A DNA stretch of 64,000 nt from Vampirovibrio chlorellavorus (GCA_003149345.1 QFWI01000008.1:310001-374000), one strand, 5' to 3'. Positions 43,101-52,306 are shown, counted from the first letter of the stretch. Made by a program: numbers and translations. The notes: a model not told the origin generated them from the letters alone.

Positions 43101-45359
43101 TTACTGAATTTCAACAACGGTAACCAGCGATTCCGACATTACGACCCGTTTAATAGCCTCACTCATAGACGCATTTACGGTTAGCGACTCTCTCATGACT
43201 GGTCGGACACTCTCTGCCGCCATAAGGACAGGAACCGTTGTTAATGAGGCGCTAATACAGGCCTTACCCAGCAACCGAGGGAATAGGCCCAGGGATTGCA
43301 GGACGGCCAGCAAGCCAAGGTTTAACGTGTCGTCCGTCTGGATGCGGGTCAGGATCTCAACGGCTTCAGTGGTGGAAAGGGTCAGTGTTTCCGAACTGGT
43401 TATGACCGTTAAGATTTGCGCCGCTTGCTCAAGGGTGATGCCCAGAGAGTCCACAACGGCCAACAATGCCAATAACTGGACTGACTCACTGACCGATACA
43501 TCAAGGGATTCTGTGGTTTGCTTCAGAATCAGGCCAAAATTCGGGTCAAGGTCTGTCTGTTCATCAATTGAGACAGATAACGCTTCCGACCGCTCCAAAT
43601 AGCCGATCAGGCTGACCGTTGCATCCAAAGCGGTCTGGATGGTTTCCGTTCGGGCCAGAGTCGCAAGCAAAGAAACCGATTCAGTCAGGCTGAACCCAAG
43701 GGTGTCGCTGGCGTCATTGGCCACCACCAGTTGAGCTGCTTCCGAAATGGACACGTCCAGCGCTTCAACCACTGCAAAAATGGTAGTAATGGCAGCGGTA
43801 TCGGATAGAACCAGATCAAGGGATTCTAAGCGGCTCAAGGTTACCAGAACGGTTATTGCCTCGGCCATGGCGATGTCCAGCGACTCCACCCGGCTCAGGA
43901 TGCCGATTAACCCCGCCGATTCGGTCAGGCTTACCCCCAGCGTGTCGGAAACCTGAAGCGCCGTTACAATTTCACCCACTTCCGCAATGGTCAGATCCAG
44001 GCTGTCCGTTCTTGCCAACAGGGCCAGAATAGCAATGGTTTCTGATATCGATAGGGAGAGTGTATCGGCCCGGTTCAGGATTGCCAGGATGTTGGGGGTC
44101 CCCTCGGTTACCGACAGGGAAAGCGTATCGGACAGACCGAGGGCAACCAGGAAGCTGACGGCCTCAGAAACGGAAACGCTCAAACCTTCGGCAACGTTCA
44201 TAATTGCCGATAAGGATGCCTGTTCGCTGACTGAAAGGTTCAGGGTGTCCGTCCGGCTCAATAGGGCCAGAATGGTTGCCGACTCCGCAAAGCTCAAGCT
44301 GATTGAGTCTGATCGGCTCAAAATCCCCAGGATGGAAATACTTTCAGCCAGGGAGAGGTTCAAACTGTCAGACGCACTCAGTAAACCGGTAAGGGTGATG
44401 GTTTCCGTGGTGCTGATGTTCAGGGTGTCAGAGGTGTTTTTTTCAGTGACCGCTACAGCTGGCTCATAGATAATAACAATGATTCCAGCAGAACCAAGGC
44501 CGCCCGTTCGGGTAGTGGCAAATGTATTTCCCTTGCCAGCACCGCCACCGCCTGCGCCATAGCCACCGCCATCCCCACCATTGGCGCTTTGGCCTGATCC
44601 AGCAGATCCACCGCCGCCGCCGCCGCCGCCGGGGCCGTATGTATCCCAAATGGTCTGTTGTCCCCCAACGCCACCGGCACCAGCAGTGCCTGAAGTAGCA
44701 GCGCCGCCACCACCGCCACCGCCGCCATTAGTTCCAGATCCACCAGCAGACGCAGTTTGGAAAGTAACTCCAGCAGATCCTGCGCCACTTCCAGAGCCAC
44801 CGTTCCCATTACCTCCGTTAGCGCCAGTCGTAGATGATGAATTAGATCCAGCAGAAGACGATCCACCGTTTGCCCCACCACCCCCAGCGCCCCCGTGTTG
44901 ACTCGTATTTGCATTTCCGCCATTCTTTCCGGCTCCATCCGGCCCAGCAGCACCGCCTCCACCGCCGCCGGGTCTATTTGATGATGCGGTTCCATTACCT
45001 CCATTTCCGCCATTGTATCCAGTGCCACCAGTGCCACCAGTGCCACCAGCCCCGCCAGTTGTTCCGCTGGCATTTTGTCCAGCTTTGGCAATGTACGCGG
45101 AGGCGTTAAAGGTCGTATCAGAGCCAGAACCGCCGCCAGCCCCAATGGAGTAAGAGACAGAACCGCCAGGGGTCAAAGTGACGTTGGTTATAACTCTACA
45201 TTCCCCACCGCCTCCACCGGGGCCTGATCTGGAGGTACCACTGGGCGCATCGCCTCCATTACCCCCCGGCCCAATCAGGATAATCGTGTTGTTACTGTTA
45301 TTCCAATCAGATGGAACCGTCCACGAAGTCCCTGAAGTCAATACGACGGTTGTGGGCAT
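43101..45359 (-). CDS. Gly-rich phage fibre-like protein with 20-residue repeats
   Basis: The 752-residue protein has a Gly-rich N-terminal domain (about 1-295; WTVPSDWNNSNNTIILIGPG, then GGNGG-type loops). This is the glycine-rich fold seen at the tips of phage fibres. Residues about 300-690 are roughly nineteen repeats of 20 residues with pattern SD[ST]L.LS..E...ILA.L.R, ending in a short unique part. The repeats probably make a regular beta rod or solenoid. It sits between small tail genes and the lysis genes. ATG at 45359 is chosen with AAGAGG upstream. Role in host recognition is inferred. Confidence 0.7.
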   Translation of the reverse strand: MPTTVVLTSGTSWTVPSDWNNSNNTIILIGPGGNGGDAPSGTSRSGPGGGGGECRVITNVTLTPGGSVSYSIGAGGGSGSDTTFNASAYIAKAGQNASGTTGGAGGTGGTGGTGYNGGNGGNGTASSNRPGGGGGGAAGPDGAGKNGGNANTSQHGGAGGGGANGGSSSAGSNSSSTTGANGGNGNGGSGSGAGSAGVTFQTASAGGSGTNGGGGGGGGAATSGTAGAGGVGGQQTIWDTYGPGGGGGGGGSAGSGQSANGGDGGGYGAGGGGAGKGNTFATTRTGGLGSAGIIVIIYEPAVAVTEKNTSDTLNISTTETITLTGLLSASDSLNLSLAESISILGILSRSDSISLSFAESATILALLSRTDTLNLSVSEQASLSAIMNVAEGLSVSVSEAVSFLVALGLSDTLSLSVTEGTPNILAILNRADTLSLSISETIAILALLARTDSLDLTIAEVGEIVTALQVSDTLGVSLTESAGLIGILSRVESLDIAMAEAITVLVTLSRLESLDLVLSDTAAITTIFAVVEALDVSISEAAQLVVANDASDTLGFSLTESVSLLATLARTETIQTALDATVSLIGYLERSEALSVSIDEQTDLDPNFGLILKQTTESLDVSVSESVQLLALLAVVDSLGITLEQAAQILTVITSSETLTLSTTEAVEILTRIQTDDTLNLGLLAVLQSLGLFPRLLGKACISASLTTVPVLMAAESVRPVMRESLTVNASMSEAIKRVVMSESLVTVVEIQ
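43280..44450 (-). repeat. About nineteen 60-bp degenerate coding repeats
   Basis: These encode the 20-residue repeat array of the fibre-like protein. Units share SD-L-LS and E codons but differ at many other positions, unlike the perfect 36-bp repeat at 39.1 kb. This implies old expansion followed by divergence. Confidence 0.75.
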
Positions 45360-45380
45360 GGTCAACCTCTTAAACTAAAA

Positions 45381-45761
45381 TTAGGGATTATTCAACGTAA
45401 TATCCACCGTTAACTGCCAGCTTTGGGTGTTGGCCTTCGTCCCCAGGGATTCCTGTTTACGGTAAAGCATCGTCCCCCCGGTAGGGCCATTGAAGAAACC
45501 GTGTTCGTTCCAGGGAAAGTTGGCTTCAGAAGTGTTGAATAAGGAACGTGCGGTAATGACGTTACCGGCAATGGTTGGGTAACTGGCGCTCATTGCTTTT
45601 CTGAGTTTATTGGTTGTCGCCTGAAGGTCAGTCTGTGAGGCGGCGAAAGCGGTAGAACTATCGCCCACCCCCAGATAAGCGTTTGCATTGTTAAACAGGG
45701 TTGCGGGGTTCGCCACGATAGCCCCCGCCAGCCAGTCACGGCCAGAGTTGGGTAAAGGCAT
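45381..45761 (-). CDS. Phage tail-associated hypothetical protein
   Basis: The 126-residue product (start MPLPNSGRDWLAGAIVANPA; a central YLGVGDSSTAFAASQTDLQA block) resembles short phage proteins found between fibre genes. No enzyme motif, membrane segment or signal peptide. ATG at 45761 has GGAG about 8 nt upstream. Structural role inferred from position only. Confidence 0.6.
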   Translation of the reverse strand: MPLPNSGRDWLAGAIVANPATLFNNANAYLGVGDSSTAFAASQTDLQATTNKLRKAMSASYPTIAGNVITARSLFNTSEANFPWNEHGFFNGPTGGTMLYRKQESLGTKANTQSWQLTVDITLNNP

Positions 45762-45764
45762 GTT

Positions 45765-46031
45765 TTACGCTCCTTCCTGAGGGGCTTCGGCTTCGGCTGG
45801 CGCTTCCTGTTTAGCCTGGGCCAATTCAGCCGCTAAATTCTGAAAAGCGGTAGATTGATACTCTTCGTGTTGGTGGGTGCGGGCCATAAAACCAATGGCA
45901 TCCTCATCCAGCGGTTCCGCCAAGCCGTTGACCAGCAACTTGCGGATATAGTCAGAATCAAAAGGCAGTTCATCCCCAGCCTGAAACTCTCCACCGCCAT
46001 GGTTCCCGTTGATTAACGCTCGAATTCTCAT
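45765..46031 (-). CDS. Small phage protein
   Basis: The 88-residue product has a short beta-rich start (MRIRALINGNHGGGEFQAGD, DELPFDSDYIRKLLVNGLAE). The rest is helical and Ala/Gln/Glu-rich, ending in PAEAEAPQEGA. The first part resembles phage small structural proteins with an SH3-like turn. ATG at 46031 follows AAAGGG. It ends 3 bp before the next gene. Confidence 0.55.
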   Translation of the reverse strand: MRIRALINGNHGGGEFQAGDELPFDSDYIRKLLVNGLAEPLDEDAIGFMARTHQHEEYQSTAFQNLAAELAQAKQEAPAEAEAPQEGA

Positions 46032-46059
46032 GTTTGAAATTCCCTTTCTGATAAACGAA

Positions 46060-46305
46060 TTAGCCGATTTTTTTGACAACAGTAGGCTGGTTAAAGCCAC
46101 CCTCAATAACCTCAAACGGTTTTGATTCCGGGGTAACGTCCCCCTCGAATTTTTGTAATTTCCAGTTGACGTTGACCTTGAGTTTTTTAATGTCCCCGCC
46201 TTCTTTGTTCACCTTGTCCTCAGCCAATTTTTTAAGCATCTCGGCCAGCTGGGGATTCTCCCGGCTCAAAATCTCATAAGCCTTGGCAAACGATAGTTCA
46301 TCCAT
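46060..46305 (-). CDS. Small phage protein
   Basis: The 81-residue product starts with a helical, charged N-terminal half (MDELSFAKAYEILSRENPQL) followed by a short beta-rich end (KLKVNVNWKLQKFEGD). ATG at 46305 has GAGGA about 10 nt upstream; a longer frame to 46335 has no ribosome site. Family not recognised. Confidence 0.5.
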   Translation of the reverse strand: MDELSFAKAYEILSRENPQLAEMLKKLAEDKVNKEGGDIKKLKVNVNWKLQKFEGDVTPESKPFEVIEGGFNQPTVVKKIG

Positions 46306-46388
46306 TTTTACGGTGTCCTCTGTCTTAAACTGCAAAATAAAAAACCACCCCGAAAGGAGGTAATACAGAACTCAATCGGATAAAGCGG

Positions 46389-46661
46389 TTAAATGCTTTT
46401 ACCCATATAGTTCCTGATGTCCCGAATGGTCTGGGTGTTCTCGCGCAAAGCCCCGGCCATTTCGGTCATGGCTGAAGTGTTCCCGGTAATCACATTCCGG
46501 TAATCCGCTTTATCGGCCTTTTGTTCATCCACTTGGGCCTTTAGTTCGTTAACCCGGATTTTATGGTAGGCAATGGCCACAACGCCAGGGGAGGCGATTA
46601 ACACACCTGCAAGTCCCCAATGGTCCGACAAATATTTAATGACTGCCGCTTCATCCATCAT
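46389..46661 (-). CDS. Putative holin-like membrane protein
   Basis: The 90-residue product has one hydrophobic segment (WGLAGVLIASPGVVAIAYHKI, about 15-35) followed by a charged coiled-coil-like helix (KAQVDEQKADKADYRN). One membrane helix plus a charged tail, in the late operon near two wall hydrolases, fits a holin-like or pinholin-type role; direct evidence is lacking. AAAGGA lies about 13 nt before ATG 46661. Confidence 0.5.
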   Translation of the reverse strand: MMDEAAVIKYLSDHWGLAGVLIASPGVVAIAYHKIRVNELKAQVDEQKADKADYRNVITGNTSAMTEMAGALRENTQTIRDIRNYMGKSI

Positions 46662-46676
46662 GACAGGGAAAATCCT

Positions 46677-47012
46677 TTACGATTGGGGGAACAGCGCCAA
46701 TAGCGCCTGCCTTTGAGATTCCAGTTCTTCCGGGATCTGGGCTAGTTCAATTACCCGTTTGGCAATGGGGAATCTCCCTTGCCCCAATTCAAGCTTGATG
46801 GCTGCCCGTAGCGGTGAAAACTGCGCCTGTAGGTCAATGGGCAGCTCGGAAAAAACAGCGTCCAATTGATCGGCTAAAGATACAGGATCGGGAGATCCTT
46901 CCGGCGGCTCCCCCTCAGTCCAAACACCGTCGGGGCGCTCAGCTGGCAATTCTGGATAATCCGCAGCGTCACTGACAGTTCCGTCTGGGCGTAATAGATA
47001 GAATTTTGGCAT
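46677..47012 (-). CDS. Small phage tail protein (fibre-assembly-like)
   Basis: The 111-residue product begins MPKFYLLRPDGTVSDAADYP, followed by a Pro/Glu-rich stretch and a helical C-terminus. Placed right after the fibre gene, it resembles tail-fibre assembly or chaperone proteins only by position and size. ATG at 47012 is 2 bp after the upstream stop, with AGAGG about 10 nt upstream. Confidence 0.5.
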   Translation of the reverse strand: MPKFYLLRPDGTVSDAADYPELPAERPDGVWTEGEPPEGSPDPVSLADQLDAVFSELPIDLQAQFSPLRAAIKLELGQGRFPIAKRVIELAQIPEELESQRQALLALFPQS

Positions 47013-47014
47013 AG

Positions 47015-48016
47015 TTATGCGACCTCTGTTACTTTGTATCCTGCAACGCTCATATTGATGGACTGAGCATTTGAACCCCATTTATAGTCAAATTGCTGGG
47101 AGGCGTTTAAAACAATTGGCGCTGACCCGGCTTGAATCCATTCAGCATTTGCCGCTTGGGCTAAGGGCCTACCGTTCGTTGCGCTACTGCCGGTCATCCG
47201 TACATACAAAATGCCATTGCTTGAACTTGATACTTGCGTCAGATAGTCAAGCTGGCCCAATCTGGATATCGGCGGAATGATGCCGCCGCATCCGACGGTT
47301 GTAAATGATGTGGCCGTACCGGTTGTAACAACGCTGTAAGGCGAAGTGAATTCACTGTCCCGGTACCAGACCCATCCATCACCCGTGCAGAAAAAAGGCA
47401 AAATATCCGAACTTGCATTGTTACGCACGGCCAAGCGCAACTGCCGTTTCTGGTCATAGCCCACAGGCAAGAAGATATTCCCGGCGGCAGCCTCGTTAAT
47501 CGTGGAGGCAATAACCGAAGTGGTTCCATCCCCAGACTTGCGGATCATGTAAAAGTAGTACCAGGTATTGGCCGCTTCCGCACCCGAGTCTAAGCCTCCG
47601 GCCCCAGAACTCGCCAAAGAAACCGGAACATCCGAAGCCAATTCCATATCAGCTGCGTTCAGAATGTCCCGGGCTCTCATCCCCGCTTTAAACGTAACGG
47701 TAGATGGTGAGGTGTAAACTGGCACCGGCCCTCCCAAATACCCTTTGGGAAATGCTGGAACCTGAATGAAAACATCTTTAAGGTCTGCGATCAGACTGGT
47801 CAAATTGGCATCAGTAACGGTTTTACCGGCGTCGGCAAGAACCTGGCCAATGGCCGAAACCATGGTGGAAACCTGATAAAACAACTTGTTGTGTAGCGCG
47901 GAGGGCGCTTGCCCAGGCACAACCCCGTTTAATCGGTATGAGCTGGAGTTGTAGTCCGTATCGTTGGTCATGTTCAACGCGTTGGGGTTGAACTGCTTGA
48001 AATTGCTCGATCCCAT
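47015..48016 (-). CDS. Phage tail fibre protein
   Basis: The 333-residue product follows the DUF2612 baseplate gene, the usual place of a tail fibre. N-terminal FKQFNPNALNMTNDTDYNSS and SALHNKLFYQVSTMVSAIGQ resemble the virion-attached end of fibres. The rest is beta-rich with Ser/Thr/Gly turns (TVGCGGIIPPISRLGQLDYL, SSNGILYVRMTGSS). It probably contacts the host surface. ATG at 48016. Confidence 0.7.
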   Translation of the reverse strand: MGSSNFKQFNPNALNMTNDTDYNSSSYRLNGVVPGQAPSALHNKLFYQVSTMVSAIGQVLADAGKTVTDANLTSLIADLKDVFIQVPAFPKGYLGGPVPVYTSPSTVTFKAGMRARDILNAADMELASDVPVSLASSGAGGLDSGAEAANTWYYFYMIRKSGDGTTSVIASTINEAAAGNIFLPVGYDQKRQLRLAVRNNASSDILPFFCTGDGWVWYRDSEFTSPYSVVTTGTATSFTTVGCGGIIPPISRLGQLDYLTQVSSSSNGILYVRMTGSSATNGRPLAQAANAEWIQAGSAPIVLNASQQFDYKWGSNAQSINMSVAGYKVTEVA

Positions 48017-48035
48017 TTTAAAAAATCCCTATTGG

Positions 48036-48692
48036 CTAACTAAAAGAAACCCATTCGCCAGCGTCATACCCTTTCAGGTATTCAGAATCCTGGTCATAGG
48101 CAAACACAGCGGTATCCAGGAAGGTGTAAGACACACTCACCCCGGCGGGCTTCGGGAAAAAGTAATCGTTCAAGATCAAATCCCTGAGGATGTTATTGAA
48201 CGGTTCCCAGAACCCCGCATCATACCCTTTTAATTCAGTCGTATCGGAGTCATAGGCAAAATAGGTAGCCCCCGGAGTCGAAGCGGGAACCCCGACAACC
48301 AGAACATTCATGGTCATGTCCTGGTTATCCACAATCAGAACCGGATATTCAGGCAGGAAGGTTTGCCAAAAGTCGTAAATCTCGTCCTTGGTGCCCTTCC
48401 ACTGATTAAGGATAATCCTGCAAGTCAAAACAAGTCGGTAAAGCTCATCTTCCAGCAAGGCGCTAATGCCGCCCCCTGGTTTGAAATTTACTAACCGGCT
48501 TACCCCGAGTATCTCGCCCAGGATGTCAAGCTGTTTTCCGACCGCTTTGGTAATATCAAACGCATCGGTAAAACTGTTCAAAACCGCCTGAGTATCCAGA
48601 TAGGGCTGTAAATTGGCCTCAACCCAAGCCATAAACTTTGGCTGGATGGCATTCGGCATAGGGATTAAATCAAGATATTCCTGTTTGTCCAC
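48036..48692 (-). CDS. Baseplate protein, DUF2612-like
   Basis: The 218-residue DUF2612-type protein of contractile tails: N-terminal helices (AFDITKAVGKQLDILGEILG), LTCRIILNQWKGTKDEIYDF and WQTFLPEYPVLIVDNQDMTM. It connects the baseplate wedge to fibres in related phages. The start is GTG at 48692, one base after the upstream stop. A repeat within it (AYDSDTTELKGYDAGFWEPF versus AYDQDSEYLKGYDAGEWVSF) closes the protein. Confidence 0.8.
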   Translation of the reverse strand: MDKQEYLDLIPMPNAIQPKFMAWVEANLQPYLDTQAVLNSFTDAFDITKAVGKQLDILGEILGVSRLVNFKPGGGISALLEDELYRLVLTCRIILNQWKGTKDEIYDFWQTFLPEYPVLIVDNQDMTMNVLVVGVPASTPGATYFAYDSDTTELKGYDAGFWEPFNNILRDLILNDYFFPKPAGVSVSYTFLDTAVFAYDQDSEYLKGYDAGEWVSFS

Positions 48693-48693
48693 G

Positions 48694-49893
48694 TTATACC
48701 GCCTCTATCAGGACAATACCCCCAATATCCAAGGTTGCCTTTTTGTTGTATTGCATTACCAAATTAGCCGTTCCCAAAGCATTGGCCGCCAAGGCCAGCT
48801 GAACGTTATCCAGGGAAAATACTGGATAATCCGACTTATCAGCCGACAGAACCGCTTGCCATAGCTCAGACCGAATGACATTTTGGCCAGCTTTGAGATT
48901 GCCAACATAAGCCAAAAGCGCTTGCTTGATAGCCGTGCCCACCTCGGACGAGTAGCCTGTCATAGGGGTAATGTCGATCTGAACTTTGATGGCCGTGTTA
49001 ATGGGACGGCTGAACCGGATAACCGAAGGAACGCCAAATCGATCATAAACCGTTACTGAGGTTAAGCCGTTTGTGAAACATCCTGGTGTTTTCCGGCTGG
49101 CAATGGTACTGGCGATTTCAGAGTCAGAGCCCCCGTCAACCACCATCGTGATCGACTTGGCCGGGTAACCATCGGGATTGGTCACGCCTTTTATGACCGT
49201 GACCGGAGAACTACTGTCGTTTTCATAAAGCTGTGCGCTCACCACGTTTGACAGGTTCAGAACCGCGCCGAGGATGCCAGTGGTTAAGGCTTGGCTCGGA
49301 TTGGCTACCGTTACTTTCTGCCGGGCCCTTAACTCGCTGTCGGTTTCAATCTCCCGTCCAGGTGATGCGGCGTTGGCATTGGTAACGGAAGTCCATCCCT
49401 GGGTTGGGGTCATGATGATATTGACCTGACCCGCCAGCGCTGTTATAGGCCCGGGGTTTCTGCAAGTAGCGGTCACATTTGCGGTTCCGCCTGCGTCCAG
49501 TGTTACGGCCGGGGGCAAGTCCCACAGATTGCTGTTGCTATCGGCCACAATGCCGTTCTGGATTACGGTAAACGGCGTTCCGGTTAGAGTAAGCGTAACC
49601 AATGAAAAGGTTTTGCCCTTCTTTTTGATCCCATTGATTGCCACAATGGATTCCAGCGCATTCTGAACAGCGGTAACCGGGCTCCTGTTGTTGTAAACAT
49701 ACTGGGCGGTTAACATCGTGTCATAGGCTGCCCGGGCATTTTCAACGATCAATTGATAGTCCTGAGAATCTGGCCCAAGGTAAATGTCCGATCCGAAAAT
49801 CCGCTTGGCATCGGCTACCAACTTATCCTCAATATCCTGGTAAGTTGGAATGTGCAGGCCGGTAGCATCAATGAACGGCGCAAAATAAGGCAT
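48694..49893 (-). CDS. Baseplate J family protein
   Basis: The 399-residue baseplate wedge subunit of contractile tails matches gpJ/gp47-like proteins: start FIDATGLHIPTYQDIEDKLV, NPGPITALAGQVNIIMTPTQ, GREIETDSELRARQKVTVAN (the typical E-x-D-x-x-L-R-x-R), and NVVSAQLYENDS. ATG at 49893 has GGGAG upstream. Adjacent genes encode gp25-like and DUF2612 proteins, as expected for a baseplate module. Confidence 0.9.
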   Translation of the reverse strand: MPYFAPFIDATGLHIPTYQDIEDKLVADAKRIFGSDIYLGPDSQDYQLIVENARAAYDTMLTAQYVYNNRSPVTAVQNALESIVAINGIKKKGKTFSLVTLTLTGTPFTVIQNGIVADSNSNLWDLPPAVTLDAGGTANVTATCRNPGPITALAGQVNIIMTPTQGWTSVTNANAASPGREIETDSELRARQKVTVANPSQALTTGILGAVLNLSNVVSAQLYENDSSSPVTVIKGVTNPDGYPAKSITMVVDGGSDSEIASTIASRKTPGCFTNGLTSVTVYDRFGVPSVIRFSRPINTAIKVQIDITPMTGYSSEVGTAIKQALLAYVGNLKAGQNVIRSELWQAVLSADKSDYPVFSLDNVQLALAANALGTANLVMQYNKKATLDIGGIVLIEAV

Positions 49894-49920
49894 TATTGAA
49901 ATCTCCCTGAAAACAGGTTT

Positions 49921-50292
49921 TTAAGTCCCAAGCGTTCCCACAAAGGGGATGGTTTCGCTGTAAATGGTCTGTACCAATCCGGTATAGGTATAAGCCCGTG
50001 TGGTTCGGTTGTAGTCGCTGGAATAGGCCACTACTTCCGAAACCCCTTGCGTTTCCCTGACGATCTGTAAAACGGTTGCGTCAATGGCTGCAAGGTTGCT
50101 TTGGCTTCCGGGGGTGCCTGCTATTTCCTGCATCAACGGCAAGCCTGCTTCCATGTCCCGCCAAAACGATTCTTTCAAGAGGTTTAAGCGGGTTTGAATG
50201 GCTTGGGCTACGGCCTGTATTCCTGTATAGAAATCCTGCCCGCTGGAACCAAACGTGTAATCGCCGGTGGGGCTTAATTTTCGGTATCTCAT
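49921..50292 (-). CDS. Baseplate wedge protein, gp25/W-like
   Basis: The 123-residue product has MRYRKLSPTGDYTFGSSGQD, then AIQTRLNLLKESFWRDMEAG and IVRETQGVSEVVAYSSDYN, the layout of gp25-like wedge proteins in myophages. The start overlaps the stop of the spike gene in ATGA. Family assignment rests on the N-terminal block and position. Confidence 0.7.
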   Translation of the reverse strand: MRYRKLSPTGDYTFGSSGQDFYTGIQAVAQAIQTRLNLLKESFWRDMEAGLPLMQEIAGTPGSQSNLAAIDATVLQIVRETQGVSEVVAYSSDYNRTTRAYTYTGLVQTIYSETIPFVGTLGT

Positions 50293-51050
50293 GGAATGAC
50301 GGGTCCTGTGGTTCCACTTACCGGGTCAGCATGTTTATGATTCAGGTACTCAAACCCATTAATAATCAGCTTTCCAGTAATAGAAACGCCGTTTTCATCA
50401 ATAACAATGCCGTTTGTGTATGGGGTGGGAATACCTGACTGTAACTTGTAACCGGATGCTACAAGAGTCATGGTTGATGTTTTCAGGGCTTGATAAGGTG
50501 GGGCCAACTTTGTCTGTCTTACTCTGACTTTTACGGCTCCATCCTTTGATCTTAATTCGGTTGAATCGGTTGAGATGTCAGGTATTACATTTGGCTGGCT
50601 GTTAATCCCGGGAATGGCCACGGCATCAGACAGATCGTGCCGCCGTTTATCGTTCCAGTTCTGGATGCCTCCGCTGGTAAACCAGGAGTCAATATTCAGG
50701 TCATTGAACTGTAATTGCACTTCATCCCCTGGCTGTAAGGGCATGGTCAAGACATAATCCCCTCCCTGGGGAAACTGAACCGGAACGTCCAGAATCTGGG
50801 GGAGTGTAACCCATTTGACGTTGCCATTGGCCCGGTCAATGATCTTTTCCCGAATCAACGGCTGAGCCACAATAGTTTGTTTAGAGGCGTTAAAACTGAC
50901 CACACGGGCCGGAATGGCCACCCGGATTTTGGCCGATAAATGATCCATCATGCGCCGGTCCGCTTCCTCTGGAGAAGGGGCCCGCTCGGCAATATTCTGG
51001 ATCGGCCTGATATTCTCGCTTTTTGAAATTTGGCCAAAAATCGTGGTCAT
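50289..51050 (-). CDS. Gp138-like membrane-puncturing spike protein
   Basis: The 253-residue protein has an OB-like N-terminal domain (IRVAIPARVVSFNASKQTIV, ILDVPVQFPQGGDYVLTMPL, GDEVQLQFNDLNIDSWF) of the Gp138 type. A beta-rich C-terminal part forms the needle (VKVRVRQTKLAPPYQ, IDENGVSITGKLIINGFEYL). It ends in an HKHADPVSG motif typical of spike tips that may bind a metal. It sits between the hub and wedge genes and starts ATG at 51050. Confidence 0.85.
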   Translation of the reverse strand: MTTIFGQISKSENIRPIQNIAERAPSPEEADRRMMDHLSAKIRVAIPARVVSFNASKQTIVAQPLIREKIIDRANGNVKWVTLPQILDVPVQFPQGGDYVLTMPLQPGDEVQLQFNDLNIDSWFTSGGIQNWNDKRRHDLSDAVAIPGINSQPNVIPDISTDSTELRSKDGAVKVRVRQTKLAPPYQALKTSTMTLVASGYKLQSGIPTPYTNGIVIDENGVSITGKLIINGFEYLNHKHADPVSGTTGPVIP

Positions 51051-51051
51051 A

Positions 51052-51963
51052 TCAATATCCCGTCTGTAGCGGATTCGTCAGCATTTGGGGGAGTGCGCCG
51101 GTCTGTCCGTACGCTGTCAGGTCAAAATACCAATCGTTCCCCCGGGTGTCCCCTGTGGCCACCAGTTCAATGATCCGGTATAGCCCGTCCACGTCCAGTA
51201 AGGTTTGGAGGGTTCCTAACTCAATTTGAGCCTGGATAATGTCCCGGTTGTTCAGGCGGATCCAAGAGCCCAGTTTTAACACTGGGTTGATGAGCGCCCG
51301 AACTGCAACTCCTTGATCCAGCTGGTGGGGAAAGCCAATCATGCCGGTTTGAGCGTTTAACGTGGGGGCGTTTGCTGGTGGGGAAATTTTTATAGGCTCA
51401 ACATATCCGATTCCACCATCAAAATAAAAAGTGTAATCGTTGTTTTTAGTGATATTCCTGATTTCATCAGCAGTTTGCCCAAATACCACTTTGCCGCGCT
51501 GGGTTTTCTGGTCACTTAAGCCGGGGTAAACCCGCACATCAAACGGGATGGATGAACTCCTGGCAATCTGTTTAATGATGGTTTCAGCGGTCTGTCCTGC
51601 GGCTAGTACAAGGTTGCAGAAACCAAGGCCCAACACCTCATCCCCGTCAAAACAGACCAGTTTCAGGAAGTAGGTTACCGCGTCCTCTTTACCCCGGATG
51701 GTTTGCCGGATAGCCCCCTTAAACAAAACGCCATAAGGGCCGTTTTTATAACCGGCTTCCAGGATGACTGATTTGGCGTTTTTCAGAATGTCTGTTTCCG
51801 TGTCCGGGTTCAGGTTGTACAGTACAATTTCACCGAATTGACAGACTTGGAGAAGGTTTTTCTCAATTCTGAAAGTCACCCTGAGATCGGATGAAACGAC
51901 AATCTGAGAGCCTCGCCACGTTTCAATGGTTAGGCGATAACTGCGATCGTATGGAATGCTCAT
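51052..51963 (-). CDS. Baseplate hub protein
   Basis: The 303-residue product shows the order of hub proteins that hold the spike: SDLRVTFRIEKNLLQVCQFG (start), EIVLYNLNPDTE, ILEAGYKNGPYGVLFKGAIR, then VRVYPGLSDQKTQRGKVVFG. It plays the role of gp27 or XkdQ-like proteins. ATG at 51963 overlaps the upstream stop by one base (TAATG). Confidence 0.75.
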   Translation of the reverse strand: MSIPYDRSYRLTIETWRGSQIVVSSDLRVTFRIEKNLLQVCQFGEIVLYNLNPDTETDILKNAKSVILEAGYKNGPYGVLFKGAIRQTIRGKEDAVTYFLKLVCFDGDEVLGLGFCNLVLAAGQTAETIIKQIARSSSIPFDVRVYPGLSDQKTQRGKVVFGQTADEIRNITKNNDYTFYFDGGIGYVEPIKISPPANAPTLNAQTGMIGFPHQLDQGVAVRALINPVLKLGSWIRLNNRDIIQAQIELGTLQTLLDVDGLYRIIELVATGDTRGNDWYFDLTAYGQTGALPQMLTNPLQTGY

Positions 51964-52292
51964 TAAGGCCCCCAGAGGAGTACAAAATTACTATCCCAAT
52001 CACCAAGCCCAGGCGATTCCTTGGCCGAATCGGTTATAGGAACCACGAAGGCTTTCCCAATATCCAGATATTCCCATTGTTCTAAAAGGTTTTGGCCGGG
52101 ATCAACGGTACAAAGCAGGGGAAGCCCCTGAATGAGCTCAACGTTGTTAAGGGCATCGAAAAGATTCGCTTGCCAATACCCGGCCATTTCGTTCCAGTAG
52201 ACATAAAAATCAAGCGTTATATTCCGGTTTTCCAAAGGGATGGTTATTTGAAACGACTGGTTAGGGTCGTTACTGACAGGAATTTGAATCAT
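51963..52292 (-). CDS. Baseplate plug-type protein
   Basis: The 109-residue product starts MIQIPVSNDPNQSFQITIPL, then DFYVYWNEMAGYWQANLFDA, and ends in a short beta-rich tail (FVLLWGP). This pattern is shared by small baseplate plug proteins adjacent to hub genes in many myophages. ATG at 52292; the stop overlaps the hub start. Confidence 0.75.
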   Translation of the reverse strand: MIQIPVSNDPNQSFQITIPLENRNITLDFYVYWNEMAGYWQANLFDALNNVELIQGLPLLCTVDPGQNLLEQWEYLDIGKAFVVPITDSAKESPGLGDWDSNFVLLWGP

Positions 52293-52306
52293 ACTCGCTC
52301 ACCATG

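Noticed and set aside
44453..45145. Minus-strand frame (230 codons) inside the Gly-rich fibre gene
   Set aside because: It lies in another frame of Gly codons; low-complexity GGN repeats keep all frames open.
46352..46366. GAAAGGAGGTAATAC as a plus-strand ribosome site
   Set aside because: No start codon or open frame follows on the plus strand; the region is a gap between minus-strand phage genes.
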